From: Aeromonas diversa CDC 2478-85
GTDB lineage: Bacteria > Pseudomonadota > Gammaproteobacteria > Enterobacterales > Aeromonadaceae
Direction of reading: 5' to 3'
Length of the DNA stretch: 64,000 nt
Assembly: GCF_000819805.1 (NCBI RefSeq)
Contig: NZ_CDCE01000016.1
Coordinates: forward strand, 1-64,000
The position numbers and the translations under genes are program-made. Position 1 is the stretch's first letter. Every line of letters starts with the position of its first letter. Shown in pieces: positions 50,792-59,245 of this stretch. Below the pieces are notes generated by a model. The model was given only the letters and a program-made list of their open reading frames with translations, was not told the origin of the DNA and made no database searches.

Positions 50792-52054
50792 TCATCGGGT
50801 CGACTCCAGAATGTGGCCGGCGGCCTGCCAGCCGGTGGCCACCGCCACCCCGGAGCCCGAGCCTTCCTGGATCGGATCGTAATGGGCCAGTATGCTGCCG
50901 GCACCAAAGAGGTTGGTGAGCGGTTTGCCGGCGCGCAGCACCCGCAGCCGCTCGTCGGTCTTGACCCCGAAGCCCATGAAGGGGTGATGGCTGAAGAGGC
51001 GGCGACCGGCCCAGGCATCGCGCTCGGGGGCGCTGAGCACGTCGGCGCCGAAGATGGGCTCGCGAATGCCGCGCAGGCGCGACTCCAGCCCGCGGCTAAA
51101 GAAGCTGCCGGTGGCGAGGATGAAGTGGTCTGCCTCAAACAGGACGTCTTCCCCGTTCTGGCTGTAGAGGCCGATCACCCGCTGGTCGTCGCAGTGTGCA
51201 CCCTGTACCCGCTCGCTGGTAAGGAAGGTGCCGCCCAGCGCGATGAAGCGGCGCTTGAGGGTCTCTTGCAGGCGCATGCCGATGAGCGACGGCGGCATGG
51301 TGGCCACCTCGCGGATGGTGCAGCCGGTGCGCTTTTCCAGCTCGCTCAGGCGCTCGCTGACCAACCCCAGGGTGAGGCAGGCGGGCAGGACCAGATGGTG
51401 GCAGTGGCCGCCGGCTTCGTGCATCAGGCGCGAGATCTCCCGGGCCAGATCGGCCAGCAGATCGTGGCGATCGCACAGGCGGGCTATGTCGGCGGAGCGA
51501 AACTCGTGGGGGTTGCGGCTAAATTCGGCCAGCTGGGGCAGGCGCAGCTCGCCGGTGAGGATGCGGGTGTGGGCAAACCCCGGCTGACTTGCCAGATTGG
51601 CGGCGGCCAGGGCCGGATGGAAGTCGCGAAACCCCTCCAGGGTGGCGAGCATCAGCCGCTCGGGTTGGGGCGTTTCGCCGGCGATGGCGCAGGTATCGGG
51701 GGAGAGCCAGGTCTCCTTGAGGGTGCCGATGGGGGTGAGGCGTCTGTGATTGCGCTCGCCGCCCGTCAGGGTGAGCCCCTCGGCGGCGCAGTGACGCTGC
51801 AGATCCTCGAGACTTGCCAGCACGCCGGCTTGGCCCACCCGGGCATAGGGGTGATCCGGATGGCGGTCGATGAAATCGGGCAGGGCCGCGCGGGGGTCAC
51901 CCTCGCCGCCCAGCAAGTCCACCGAGCCGGAAGAGAAATGCAGGGCGCTCTGGCCCGAGGCCATGATGAGGCACTTCTGTCCCGCCTCGGCCAGGCGCAG
52001 GCCGGCGCACAGGCCGGCGATGCCGCCGCCTATGATGATGCTGTCGAATCTCAT
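50792..52054 (-). CDS. glpB: Anaerobic glycerol-3-phosphate dehydrogenase subunit B
   Basis: A 420-residue flavoprotein subunit with the N-terminal dinucleotide motif IIGGGIAGLCAGLRLAEAG and a C-terminal FAD-type segment (FGAGSILAHYDPIQEGSGSG). It forms the catalytic complex with GlpA. The ATG overlaps the glpA stop (ATGA). Confidence 0.96.
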   Translation of the reverse strand: MRFDSIIIGGGIAGLCAGLRLAEAGQKCLIMASGQSALHFSSGSVDLLGGEGDPRAALPDFIDRHPDHPYARVGQAGVLASLEDLQRHCAAEGLTLTGGERNHRRLTPIGTLKETWLSPDTCAIAGETPQPERLMLATLEGFRDFHPALAAANLASQPGFAHTRILTGELRLPQLAEFSRNPHEFRSADIARLCDRHDLLADLAREISRLMHEAGGHCHHLVLPACLTLGLVSERLSELEKRTGCTIREVATMPPSLIGMRLQETLKRRFIALGGTFLTSERVQGAHCDDQRVIGLYSQNGEDVLFEADHFILATGSFFSRGLESRLRGIREPIFGADVLSAPERDAWAGRRLFSHHPFMGFGVKTDERLRVLRAGKPLTNLFGAGSILAHYDPIQEGSGSGVAVATGWQAAGHILESTR

Positions 52055-53691
52055 GATGCGGCCCCCTCCTTGTCCTGCTGCTCGGTGGTCCAGGCACCCA
52101 GCCCGAACAACCCCTCATAAATCCAGTAGGTAAATTCCGCCTCGCGCAGGGCATCGCCCCACAGCACGGGACGGGTCCCCTTGAAACGCTCCTCGATAAA
52201 CTGGCGCAGCATGATGCAGGCCTGGCGGCCATCGGCCTTGCCGTACTCGTGCATCAGGCCGGCGGCGCGGTAGGCGCACAGCTCACCCTGACAGGGGCCC
52301 ATGCCGACCCGGGTGCGGCGGCGCAGATCGATGAGGTTATCCACGTCCAGCTCGCGCAGGGCGTACTCGATTTCCCCGGCCGTTACCATCTCGCACTCGC
52401 AGATGAGGGCGTTGGCCTTGGGATTGTCACGGAAGAAGGCGATGACCCGCTCCCCGTGGCGGTACTGGGCCGACCCCTCGGCCGGGGCGCTCAGACCCGG
52501 GGCCGAGACTTTCTCGGGGTCGCGCGACCCGGGTAGGCTTAGTTCGGCGGTGCGGCACGGCGTGCTGTTGCCGAGCTTCTTGGCCACCAGATCGGTGGCC
52601 CACTCGGCCATCAGGCGGTAGGTCATCAACTTGCCGCCCGTGATGGTGTTAAAGCCCTGCAAGCCGTCGCGTTCGCTGTGATCGAGCAGCACTATGCCGC
52701 GGCTGATGTTGCGGCCCGACTCGTCCCCATCCACGGCGACCAGGGGGCGCACCCCGGCGTAGGCGCGCAGCAATCGGGTGCGCGCCATGATGGGGGCGAG
52801 TTTTATCCCCTCGCGCAGCAGTACCTCGACCTCGTCCGGCGTCACCTGCAGGTTGTCGATGCTGTGGTAGTCCACCTTGCTCGAGGTCGTGCCGATGAGG
52901 GAGATGGTATCCCCCGGTACCAGGATGTCGGCGTCGGCCGGCTTGCGGCAGCGGTTGAGCACCAGCTGGTTGATGCGGTAATCCATGATGAGCAGGGAGC
53001 CCTTGGCCGGGAACATGCGGATGCCGAGATCGGCGTATTCGCAGATCTGCTGGCCCCAGATCCCCGCGGCGTTGATCACCTCCTGGCACTCCACCTCGAA
53101 GGCTTCGCCGGTACGGGTATTGATGGCCCTGACACCGTAGACGCGATCCTGGGCTCTCAAGAGCCCGAGTACCTTGCTGTGGGTGAAGATGCGCGCACCG
53201 TGCTCCTTGGCGTCGAGCACGTTGGCGGCGGCGAGACGGAAGGGGTCGACCGTACCGTCCGGCACCTGGACTGCGCCTATCATGGCCGGGTTGGCGTTGG
53301 GCTCGAGGCGCAGCGCCTCGCGCGGGTCGAGCTGACGGGTCTCGATACCGGCGCGGGCACAGGCCTCCATGAAGGTCTTCTGGAAGCCGATGTCATCTTC
53401 CGGCAGGGTCAGAAAGAGGCCGCCAGTGTCCTCGACACAGTGGCTGGCGATGCGCTTGAGGATGCGGTTCTCCTGGATGCACTCGCGGGCCGACTCCTGA
53501 TCGGTGACGGCGTAGCGGGCGCCGGAGTGGAGCAGGCCGTGGTTGCGGCCCGTGGTGCCCGAGGCGATGTCATCGCGCTCGAGCAAAACGCAATCGATAC
53601 CGCGCAGGGCGCAATCGCGCATGATCCCTGCGCCCGTTGCCCCGCCGCCTATGATAACGACCTGGGTGGTGATCCGTTTCATTGTGCTCAT
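52051..53691 (-). CDS. glpA: Anaerobic glycerol-3-phosphate dehydrogenase subunit A
   Basis: GlpA is the catalytic FAD subunit oxidising glycerol-3-phosphate to dihydroxyacetone phosphate without oxygen. It has VVIIGGGATGAGIMRDCALRG at the N-terminus, GRNHGLLHSGARYA, and a C-terminal BFD-like [2Fe-2S] domain (CECEMVTAGEIEYAL, RVGMGPCQGELC). The ATG at 53691 gives 546 residues; an ATG three codons later is equally possible. Upstream in-frame codons run through the regulatory region. Several palindromes there suggest combined catabolite, anaerobic and substrate control. Confidence 0.96.
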   Translation of the reverse strand: MSTMKRITTQVVIIGGGATGAGIMRDCALRGIDCVLLERDDIASGTTGRNHGLLHSGARYAVTDQESARECIQENRILKRIASHCVEDTGGLFLTLPEDDIGFQKTFMEACARAGIETRQLDPREALRLEPNANPAMIGAVQVPDGTVDPFRLAAANVLDAKEHGARIFTHSKVLGLLRAQDRVYGVRAINTRTGEAFEVECQEVINAAGIWGQQICEYADLGIRMFPAKGSLLIMDYRINQLVLNRCRKPADADILVPGDTISLIGTTSSKVDYHSIDNLQVTPDEVEVLLREGIKLAPIMARTRLLRAYAGVRPLVAVDGDESGRNISRGIVLLDHSERDGLQGFNTITGGKLMTYRLMAEWATDLVAKKLGNSTPCRTAELSLPGSRDPEKVSAPGLSAPAEGSAQYRHGERVIAFFRDNPKANALICECEMVTAGEIEYALRELDVDNLIDLRRRTRVGMGPCQGELCAYRAAGLMHEYGKADGRQACIMLRQFIEERFKGTRPVLWGDALREAEFTYWIYEGLFGLGAWTTEQQDKEGAAS

Positions 53692-53714
53692 CTCACTGCT
53701 TCTTGTTAGGAGCA

Positions 53715-53731
53715 GTGTGACGGTTTCACAC
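53715..53731 (-). promoter_or_regulatory. Inverted repeat near the glpA start
   Basis: GTGTGA-CGGTT-TCACAC: 6-bp arms with a 5-bp spacer. It resembles a CRP site, but the spacing is one base too short. It lies 24 bp before the glpA ATG. Confidence 0.45.
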
Positions 53732-53741
53732 CCGAAAATGT

Positions 53742-53755
53742 TTGATTCAGACCAA
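53742..53755 (-). promoter_or_regulatory. FNR-like box upstream of glpA
   Basis: TTGAT-TCAG-ACCAA on the plus strand (TTGGT-CTGA-ATCAA on minus) matches TTGAT-N4-ATCAA at 9 of 10 positions. Its centre lies 57 bp before the glpA ATG. FNR activation of glpABC is known in E. coli. Confidence 0.65.
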
Positions 53756-53758
53756 ATT

Positions 53759-53778
53759 AATGAGCGCAATCGCTCATT
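53759..53778 (-). promoter_or_regulatory. Perfect palindrome, candidate GlpR operator
   Basis: AATGAGCG-CAAT-CGCTCATT: 8-bp perfect arms with a 4-bp spacer, upstream of glpABC. Its position between a CRP-like site and the gene suits a repressor, most simply the DeoR-family GlpR; assignment to GlpR is inference. Confidence 0.55.
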
Positions 53779-53800
53779 TTTGTGGGTGTTGGTGGTTTTT

Positions 53801-53816
53801 TGTGAGCAAGATCGCA
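53801..53816 (-). promoter_or_regulatory. CRP-like site upstream of glpA
   Basis: TGTGA-GCAAGA-TCGCA matches the CRP consensus TGTGA-N6-TCACA at 9 of 10 positions. Its centre is about 61 bp upstream of where a start associated with TAATTT (53754-53759, minus) would fall, a class I position. Confidence 0.6.
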
Positions 53817-53829
53817 CTCATGACCGGAC

Positions 53830-54582
53830 TCACTGTCTCGTCTCCTGCCGGCGAGGGCGGATCACCATATGGTGCCCGTCGAACTCCAGATGCTCGAACA
53901 GGCGCTCGCTCTGCTGTCGCCCGTGAGGATCGAAGCGCATGCCGTAACGGTGCTGCCCCCCCACGCTGCGGTGATTGCAGATGGAGCCGGTAAGGCGAAA
54001 CTGGGTCGCGTCATTGGGGCTCAGCCGAAAGCGCAGCTCCAGCTGCCAGCCGGACGAGAAGGGGGGGGCCAGGTGGTTGGTGGCAAAGGAGCACCCCTCT
54101 TGCGAAAGATCGAGCAGGCTGACCTCGACCTGGCGTTGACCGAGCACGGCGATGCCCTCGCAGTGGACCGGATAGCGCGTCTCCTTGCGGATCTTGTTGA
54201 TGATGAGGGTCTCGGGCGTGCGAACCGTAAACACCAGCGGTGTGCTACTGAACTGCTCTATGATGCCCTCGAGGTGAACCATGGCCCCCATGCCCCGCTC
54301 GCACACAAGCGAGATGGCGACCCGATAACCGGCCCGGCAGCAGAGGGCCGCCTCATTGGCCGAAACGGTGCTGAGGGTAAAGTAGAGAAAGCCGCGACGA
54401 TCGGCGCCGATCAGGACGGCGGGCAGGGATCGGTTGATCCCGGTAGGGGAGATCACCTCGACACCGGCCTCGCTGGCGGGTTGCAGGTAGGAGAGCGCAT
54501 CACTGCCGGTGATGCGAGTCCCCTTTTCCCGGTGTGCGAGCAATTTCTGTTTGATGGCGCTGGCGTGACTCTGCTCTGTCAT
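53830..54582 (-). CDS. PilZ-domain cyclic-di-GMP-binding protein (YcgR-like)
   Basis: A 250-residue cytoplasmic protein. The N-terminal half (about 35-120) resembles the YcgR-type PilZN domain; the C-terminal half is a PilZ domain with RKETR (132-136) and DLSQEG (158-163), the two cyclic-di-GMP-binding motifs. It probably acts as an effector of motility or surface behaviour. The two HD-GYP genes 18 kb away belong to the same signalling network in principle, but there is no operon link. Confidence 0.9.
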   Translation of the reverse strand: MTEQSHASAIKQKLLAHREKGTRITGSDALSYLQPASEAGVEVISPTGINRSLPAVLIGADRRGFLYFTLSTVSANEAALCCRAGYRVAISLVCERGMGAMVHLEGIIEQFSSTPLVFTVRTPETLIINKIRKETRYPVHCEGIAVLGQRQVEVSLLDLSQEGCSFATNHLAPPFSSGWQLELRFRLSPNDATQFRLTGSICNHRSVGGQHRYGMRFDPHGRQQSERLFEHLEFDGHHMVIRPRRQETRQ

Positions 54583-54630
54583 GAGGCGCTCCTTGCATCG
54601 GGACAGTCAGTTTCATTTAAAACCACGCCT

Positions 54631-55083
54631 TTAATCGGCGCAACACTTCTTGAACTTCTTGCCGCTGCCACAGGGACAGGGATCGTTGCGTCCCACACGC
54701 GCGGCGGCGGGAGTCAGCTCACCATCGGTATAACGCCAGCGCCCCGCCTCTCGCAGGAAGCGGGAACGTTCGTGCAGGCAGACGAGTTTTTCACCCTCGT
54801 GAAACCAGGCCTTGAACTCCACCCAGCCCTGATCGCCCTGCTCACCGCTGCCGAGGATCTCCAGGTGGTCCCAGCGGGTATCCTGCTGTCCCAGCTCTTC
54901 GGCGTTGAGCCCCCCCAGATGGTCCGGATGCCAGGTCTTGACCAGATAGTCTCCCAGCCCCAATACGAAGGCGCAGTAGCGGGAGCGCATCAGGGTTTCC
55001 GGTGTGGTGGCGGCGGCGCCCAGATGCAGGGGCTGGCAGCAATCGGCATAGGGGCGGCCAGTGCCGCAAGAACAATCAGTCAT
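54631..55083 (-). CDS. ychJ: YchJ/UPF0225 family SEC-C motif protein
   Basis: A 150-residue protein with Cys-rich ends: CSCGTGRPYADCC at the N-terminus and a SEC-C zinc motif DPCPCGSGKKFKKCC at the C-terminus, with a central NTF2-like core (LMRSRYCAFVLGLGDYLVKTWH). This is the YchJ family; function unknown. Confidence 0.92.
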   Translation of the reverse strand: MTDCSCGTGRPYADCCQPLHLGAAATTPETLMRSRYCAFVLGLGDYLVKTWHPDHLGGLNAEELGQQDTRWDHLEILGSGEQGDQGWVEFKAWFHEGEKLVCLHERSRFLREAGRWRYTDGELTPAAARVGRNDPCPCGSGKKFKKCCAD

Positions 55084-55155
55084 GAGAAAGGACTCCGTGT
55101 GCGGTGAGGGGGGCCATACTAATCGCCCCCCGACCTCGGGCCAACGTCTTTATGC

Positions 55156-57393
55156 CTAGGGCAGAACCTCGCTTCGGAAGGTCGCGCGGATCTGGGGCAG
55201 CAATGGGGTGGGGTCAAAGCCCGGCTCTTCCCCCAGTACCGGGTGCAGCAGGGGCTCGGGCGTGGCGCCCTCAAGCTTGCCCGCCAGCAGGGAGCGGGTG
55301 ATCTGGCCCAGTTGATAGAGCTGACGTACCTCGCCGAAGGTCGCCACGGGATCGAGCGCATCACCCTCGCGGGTGAAGACCATCAGGGGGATCTCATAGC
55401 GCGCCGCCCGACTCGGTTGGGAGCCGAGAATGCCATCGCCGGCACCCATCAGGAAGGGCTGGTGGTCGCCAAAGGCGATCACCAGGAAACGTTCGTCGCC
55501 GGCCGCCAGGGCCTCGAGTAGTTTCTGCAGCGAGGCCATGGCATCGACCACGCCGGTGTAATAGGTGTTGAGCGTCTGTCGCTCCCCGGCCGGGAGATCG
55601 GGACAGGCCCCATCGAGCTCGGCGCCCTGATAACGGGGGCCATCGAAGGGGCCGTGGCCCTGCATGGTGACCCCGTAAGCAAACTGGGGGGCGAGCTCGG
55701 CGCTGGGTGCCAGCAGGCGGGAGACCATGGCATCATCCGAGACGTAGAGTCCCTTGTGGGCCAGGGTGGTGAACTCACGGTCAAACCAGCGGGTTTGGTA
55801 GCCCAGTGCCGGGATCGCCTGATCCCGCCCCCAAAACTTCTCTACATAGGGGTGCACGAAGAGGGTCTGATAGCCACTGGCGCGCGCCGTGTTGGCCAGG
55901 CTCGGCACGCTGGGCTGCAAATAGTAGTAGGGGACTATGCCCTGCTTGAGCAGCCCCACCGGCAGACCGGTGTTCATCTCGAACTCGGCCAGTACCGTCA
56001 TCCCCCCCGTGGTGGGGGAGTGAATGGTCTTGCGCCATTGTTGTAGCCCGGCGGGCAGGGTGAGATCCGGCGCCTTGGCACAGATCTTCCCCTGCCAGCC
56101 GAGCCAGAGGGATTCATATTGCAACACGATCACCCGATCCCAGAGAGGGGGGTGGATGTCCGGGGTGTGCACCCGTTTCGGCGCCAGGCCAGTACTGAGC
56201 AGCGGATAGCGGAAGATGGAGCCCTGGCTCACCATGTCATCCACCAGATTGAAGAGATAGAGGCCGGGGCCGGCGCGGATCAAATCCCTGTGGTAGGTGA
56301 CGCTGTGCTGGAAATAGCGCACGTTGGGGCCGAGCAGGCGGTTGCCGGCCTGGGTGGCGAAGACGCAGAGGGCGAAGAAGGCCAGGGTGGCGGCAGCCCC
56401 GCGCAGCAGCCAGCGCGACAGGGCAAAGCGCCAGCAGGCAAACGCCAGCACCAGGGCCAGGGCCCAGGGCGCCCAGGGGTACTCTTCACGCAGGATCTGG
56501 AGCAGTCCCAGCAGGTTGCCCAGATCGTTACCGCCCAAGGGGACCCCATAGATAGCGATCTTGGTGAAGTTGGCAAGGAGCCCCAGCCCCATCAATAGGG
56601 TGAAAGCGAGCCCCATGTAGAGATGAAAACCGGCCAGGGCACACAGGCCCCAGCCGATCACCATGGTGCCCCAGGCCAGATAGTAGTGCTCGACGCGAAA
56701 GCCGGACCAGAGCGTGAACTCCCCGAAGCGAAAGAAGGCAAAGCCGTGCAGCAGCAAAAAGGTGAGGTTGCCCAGCAGCAGGCTGGCCGCCACCCGGGAG
56801 CGGCGACGCAGGCGAAACAGGGGGGCCAGCAGGTGGAGCAGCAGGGCGTTGATAAGCACTATGGCCCCCAGGGTGAGCAGCATCTGGGGCAGGGAGAAAC
56901 CACGGGCCGGCAAGAGTTGCAGGAAGCGGGTGGGCAGTGGCGCCCCTTGGATCTGTGGCTTCACCCAAAGGGAGTACTCCCGGCTGGCGGCATCATCGGG
57001 GACGCGCATCGTGCTGTTGAGCTGCACACGGCACCCCTTGTCGCCGCAGCGTTGGTGCTTGCTGGCGTCAATCGCGAGCCGACCGGCCTCGCCGCCATCT
57101 TCCCGGCGCAGGATGAAGGTCAGACGGTCCGCATCCAGAAGGGGCTCGGCCAGGCGCCACTTGTGATGCAGCACCACATACATGCCGCGCTCATCGCTCT
57201 TGTAGAGTAAGGACGCCTGCTCGAGACGAGCCACCTGAAGGGTACCGCTGTGAAAATCGATGGGCTCGAAACGGTTCAGCACGGCGTCGAGGCGCAGCCA
57301 GGGAAGCAGCAGGGCAAAGAGGAGCAACCCCCACAGCAGATGCAGCAGGAGTCGTCGCCTGTCGGCGTGATGAGTGGCAAACAGAGACCTCAT
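55156..57393 (-). CDS. LTA-synthase-like membrane sulfatase/phosphoglycerol transferase family protein
   Basis: A 745-residue inner-membrane protein: one N-terminal helix (about 15-35), a periplasmic insert with Cys pair CGDKGC, four or five helices (about 160-350), then a periplasmic alkaline-phosphatase-fold domain (about 410-745). GGMTVLAEF gives the likely Thr466 nucleophile; TMQGHGPF and FGDHQPF are metal-site segments. Relatives transfer phosphoglycerol or phosphoethanolamine to envelope glycans. The substrate is unknown. Confidence 0.82.
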   Translation of the reverse strand: MRSLFATHHADRRRLLLHLLWGLLLFALLLPWLRLDAVLNRFEPIDFHSGTLQVARLEQASLLYKSDERGMYVVLHHKWRLAEPLLDADRLTFILRREDGGEAGRLAIDASKHQRCGDKGCRVQLNSTMRVPDDAASREYSLWVKPQIQGAPLPTRFLQLLPARGFSLPQMLLTLGAIVLINALLLHLLAPLFRLRRRSRVAASLLLGNLTFLLLHGFAFFRFGEFTLWSGFRVEHYYLAWGTMVIGWGLCALAGFHLYMGLAFTLLMGLGLLANFTKIAIYGVPLGGNDLGNLLGLLQILREEYPWAPWALALVLAFACWRFALSRWLLRGAAATLAFFALCVFATQAGNRLLGPNVRYFQHSVTYHRDLIRAGPGLYLFNLVDDMVSQGSIFRYPLLSTGLAPKRVHTPDIHPPLWDRVIVLQYESLWLGWQGKICAKAPDLTLPAGLQQWRKTIHSPTTGGMTVLAEFEMNTGLPVGLLKQGIVPYYYLQPSVPSLANTARASGYQTLFVHPYVEKFWGRDQAIPALGYQTRWFDREFTTLAHKGLYVSDDAMVSRLLAPSAELAPQFAYGVTMQGHGPFDGPRYQGAELDGACPDLPAGERQTLNTYYTGVVDAMASLQKLLEALAAGDERFLVIAFGDHQPFLMGAGDGILGSQPSRAARYEIPLMVFTREGDALDPVATFGEVRQLYQLGQITRSLLAGKLEGATPEPLLHPVLGEEPGFDPTPLLPQIRATFRSEVLP

Positions 57394-57414
57394 GTGGCCC
57401 TATCCTTGAGCAAC

Positions 57415-57443
57415 GGGAGTGGCCGATGGTGCGGCCAACTCCC
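57415..57443 (-). other. Hairpin between lysC and the sulfatase gene
   Basis: GGGAGT and GGCCG pair with CGGCC and ACTCCC, with one bulged base and a six-base loop, in the 117-bp gap. No T-run follows on the minus strand, so termination is uncertain. Confidence 0.45.
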
Positions 57444-57510
57444 TCTTGTTGTCAATTTTATGACCAGAAAATGAAGATCTGATTAACAGTTGATGGCGAA
57501 ATCGAATGAT

Positions 57511-58863
57511 TTAGCCGAGCAGACCCTGATGTAGCCGGTTGACCACGGCGGCGGCCTCTTCTTCGCCCACCAGGAAGCAGAGGTTGTGGGCGCTGGCCCC
57601 ATAACAGATCATGCGAATGTTGTGATCCTGCAGGGTGGCGAAGACCTGGCTGCCCACACCATTGACCTCGCTCATGCGATTGCCGATGAGGGCCACCAGG
57701 GCGAGCCCGCTCTCTACCTTGACCTTGCACAGCTCGCCGAGCTCGGCCAGCACCTTGTCGCTCAGGGTCGCCTCCCCGTTGCTCTGGCTGCCGGTGTGAT
57801 CCAGGGTGAGGGAGACGCTCACCTCTGAGGTGGTGATGAGATCCACCGAGATGCGGTGACGTGCCAAGATGCCAAATACCTCGGCCAGGAACCCGTAAGC
57901 GTGGAACATGTTGGGGCTGTGCAGCGTTACCAGCACCTGGTTGCGGCGCAGGGCCACGGCCCGAAACAGGGGGCTGCTGCGGGTGGTGGCGCGGATCCAG
58001 GTGCCCCCGGCGGCCGGCTCCCGGCTCGAGCCGACGAACACTGGAATGTCTCGGCGCACCGCCGGTTGCAGGGTCGAGGGGTGCAGCACCTTGGCGCCGA
58101 AGGTGGCCATCTCGGCCGCCTCGGCGAAGCTGATTTCGGGGATGGGTCTGGCCCGGGTCACCAGGCGCGGATCCGTGGTGTAGATGCCGGGGACATCGGT
58201 CCAGATCTCTATGCTGCTGGCATCGAGTGCCTCGCCGAGCAGGGCTGCGCTGTAATCAGAGCCGCCACGCCCCAGGGTGGTGGTGCGACCATGCTCATCG
58301 GAGCCGATAAAGCCCTGGGTGACCAGGATGGTATCGCCGAGCAGGGGGGCTATCTCCTGTTGGCAGAGCGAGCGGGTGGCATCGAGATCGACGCTTGCCT
58401 TGCCAAAGCGGCTGTCGGTGCGCAGCAGGCGGCGCACGTCGACCCATTGGGCCTTGGCGCCACGCTGGCACAGCAGCTCGGTGAAGAGGCGGCTCGACAT
58501 CATCTCGCCACAGGCGATGAGGCGATCGGCCAGCTCCGCATCGGTGTGCAACCTGGCCTGGCGCGCCATGGCCTCGATCTCGGCCAGCTGGGCATAGATG
58601 GCCGCTTGTAGCTCGGGGTTGGGGGAGAGGGCGTCGAGAATACGTTGCTGGATCCCGGTCAGTTGGGCCAGCTGCGCGCCGAGGGCCTCGTCACCGAGTT
58701 CGCCCTGAGCCAGGGTGACCAGCAGATTGGTGACACCTGCGCTGGCACTGAGCACCACGACGCGGGTGGCGGGATTGGCGAGGACGATGTCGGCGCAGCA
58801 GCCCATGGCGGTGGCATCGGCGACACTGGTGCCGCCAAACTTGGCGACGTTGAGAACGGTCAT
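57511..58863 (-). CDS. lysC: Lysine-sensitive aspartokinase III
   Basis: LysC phosphorylates aspartate, the first step to lysine, threonine and methionine. The 450-residue monofunctional enzyme has VAKFGGTSVAD at its start, GRGGSDYSAALLG, and two C-terminal ACT domains (about 310-450) for lysine feedback. AGGAG precedes the ATG. The leader holds a lysine riboswitch, supporting assignment to the lysine-specific isozyme. Confidence 0.95.
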   Translation of the reverse strand: MTVLNVAKFGGTSVADATAMGCCADIVLANPATRVVVLSASAGVTNLLVTLAQGELGDEALGAQLAQLTGIQQRILDALSPNPELQAAIYAQLAEIEAMARQARLHTDAELADRLIACGEMMSSRLFTELLCQRGAKAQWVDVRRLLRTDSRFGKASVDLDATRSLCQQEIAPLLGDTILVTQGFIGSDEHGRTTTLGRGGSDYSAALLGEALDASSIEIWTDVPGIYTTDPRLVTRARPIPEISFAEAAEMATFGAKVLHPSTLQPAVRRDIPVFVGSSREPAAGGTWIRATTRSSPLFRAVALRRNQVLVTLHSPNMFHAYGFLAEVFGILARHRISVDLITTSEVSVSLTLDHTGSQSNGEATLSDKVLAELGELCKVKVESGLALVALIGNRMSEVNGVGSQVFATLQDHNIRMICYGASAHNLCFLVGEEEAAAVVNRLHQGLLG

Positions 58864-58868
58864 GAAAA

Positions 58869-58911
58869 CTCCTGTCTATATAAAAAAGCCGGTCCATCGG
58901 GCAAAGACAGG
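58869..58911 (-). promoter_or_regulatory. Expression platform of the lysC riboswitch
   Basis: CCTGTCT and AGACAGG (plus-strand 58905-58911 and 58871-58877) can pair, burying part of the AGGAG ribosome-binding site (58869-58873). Inside this loop a short hairpin (58888-58902) is followed on the minus strand by six T (58882-58887). Lysine could therefore block translation, transcription, or both. Confidence 0.6.
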
Positions 58912-58948
58912 GGAAGCGGAAAAATGGCAGGAATAGGTCAACATCCCG

Positions 58949-59132
58949 GCCAGAAGCGCTCCACCTGAGAAGGGTAATCCCTCCACCGATGACAGCCCGG
59001 GGGATTCAGCCCCCGCAGCCGACGGGATGCACAACGGTATGCACTCCCATCTCGGCGTTGCTCCCCCTGACCCGGGATCGTCGGAGACCGAACTCCTCCC
59101 CCTGGTTGCCTGGGCAACGCTCCTCTTCTGGC
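58949..59132 (-). ncRNA. Lysine riboswitch aptamer
   Basis: The closing P1 stem is GCCAGAAG (59125-59132) with CTTCTGGC (58949-58956). Reading on the minus strand, the core includes AGAGGAGCGTTGCCCA, AACGCCGAGATGGG, GGGGGCTGAATCCCCC and GGTGGAGCGCTTCTGG. These are the conserved features of the lysine riboswitch (L box) and closely match the E. coli lysC leader. A further hairpin, CTCCACC with GGTGGAG, precedes it at 59132-59153. Confidence 0.95.
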
Positions 59133-59161
59133 TCCACCCCTTGGGCGGTGGAGTAATTAAA

Positions 59162-59191
59162 CAAATACCCCGTCTTGGTCATCAGTGTCAA
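59162..59191 (-). promoter_or_regulatory. Candidate lysC promoter
   Basis: A consensus TTGACA (59186-59191) and TATTTG (59162-59167) on the minus strand, 18 bp apart, just upstream of the riboswitch and downstream of argA. Confidence 0.65.
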
Positions 59192-59245
59192 TTAAGAATC
59201 GACAAACATCGAGGGTTCTTTTTTTACTCGTTTAATATCAACGTT

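Noticed and set aside
49433..52120. 895-codon plus-strand frame opposite glpC and glpB
   Set aside because: Length alone is impressive, but it is antisense to two well-recognised genes with canonical cofactor motifs; it has no domain signature.
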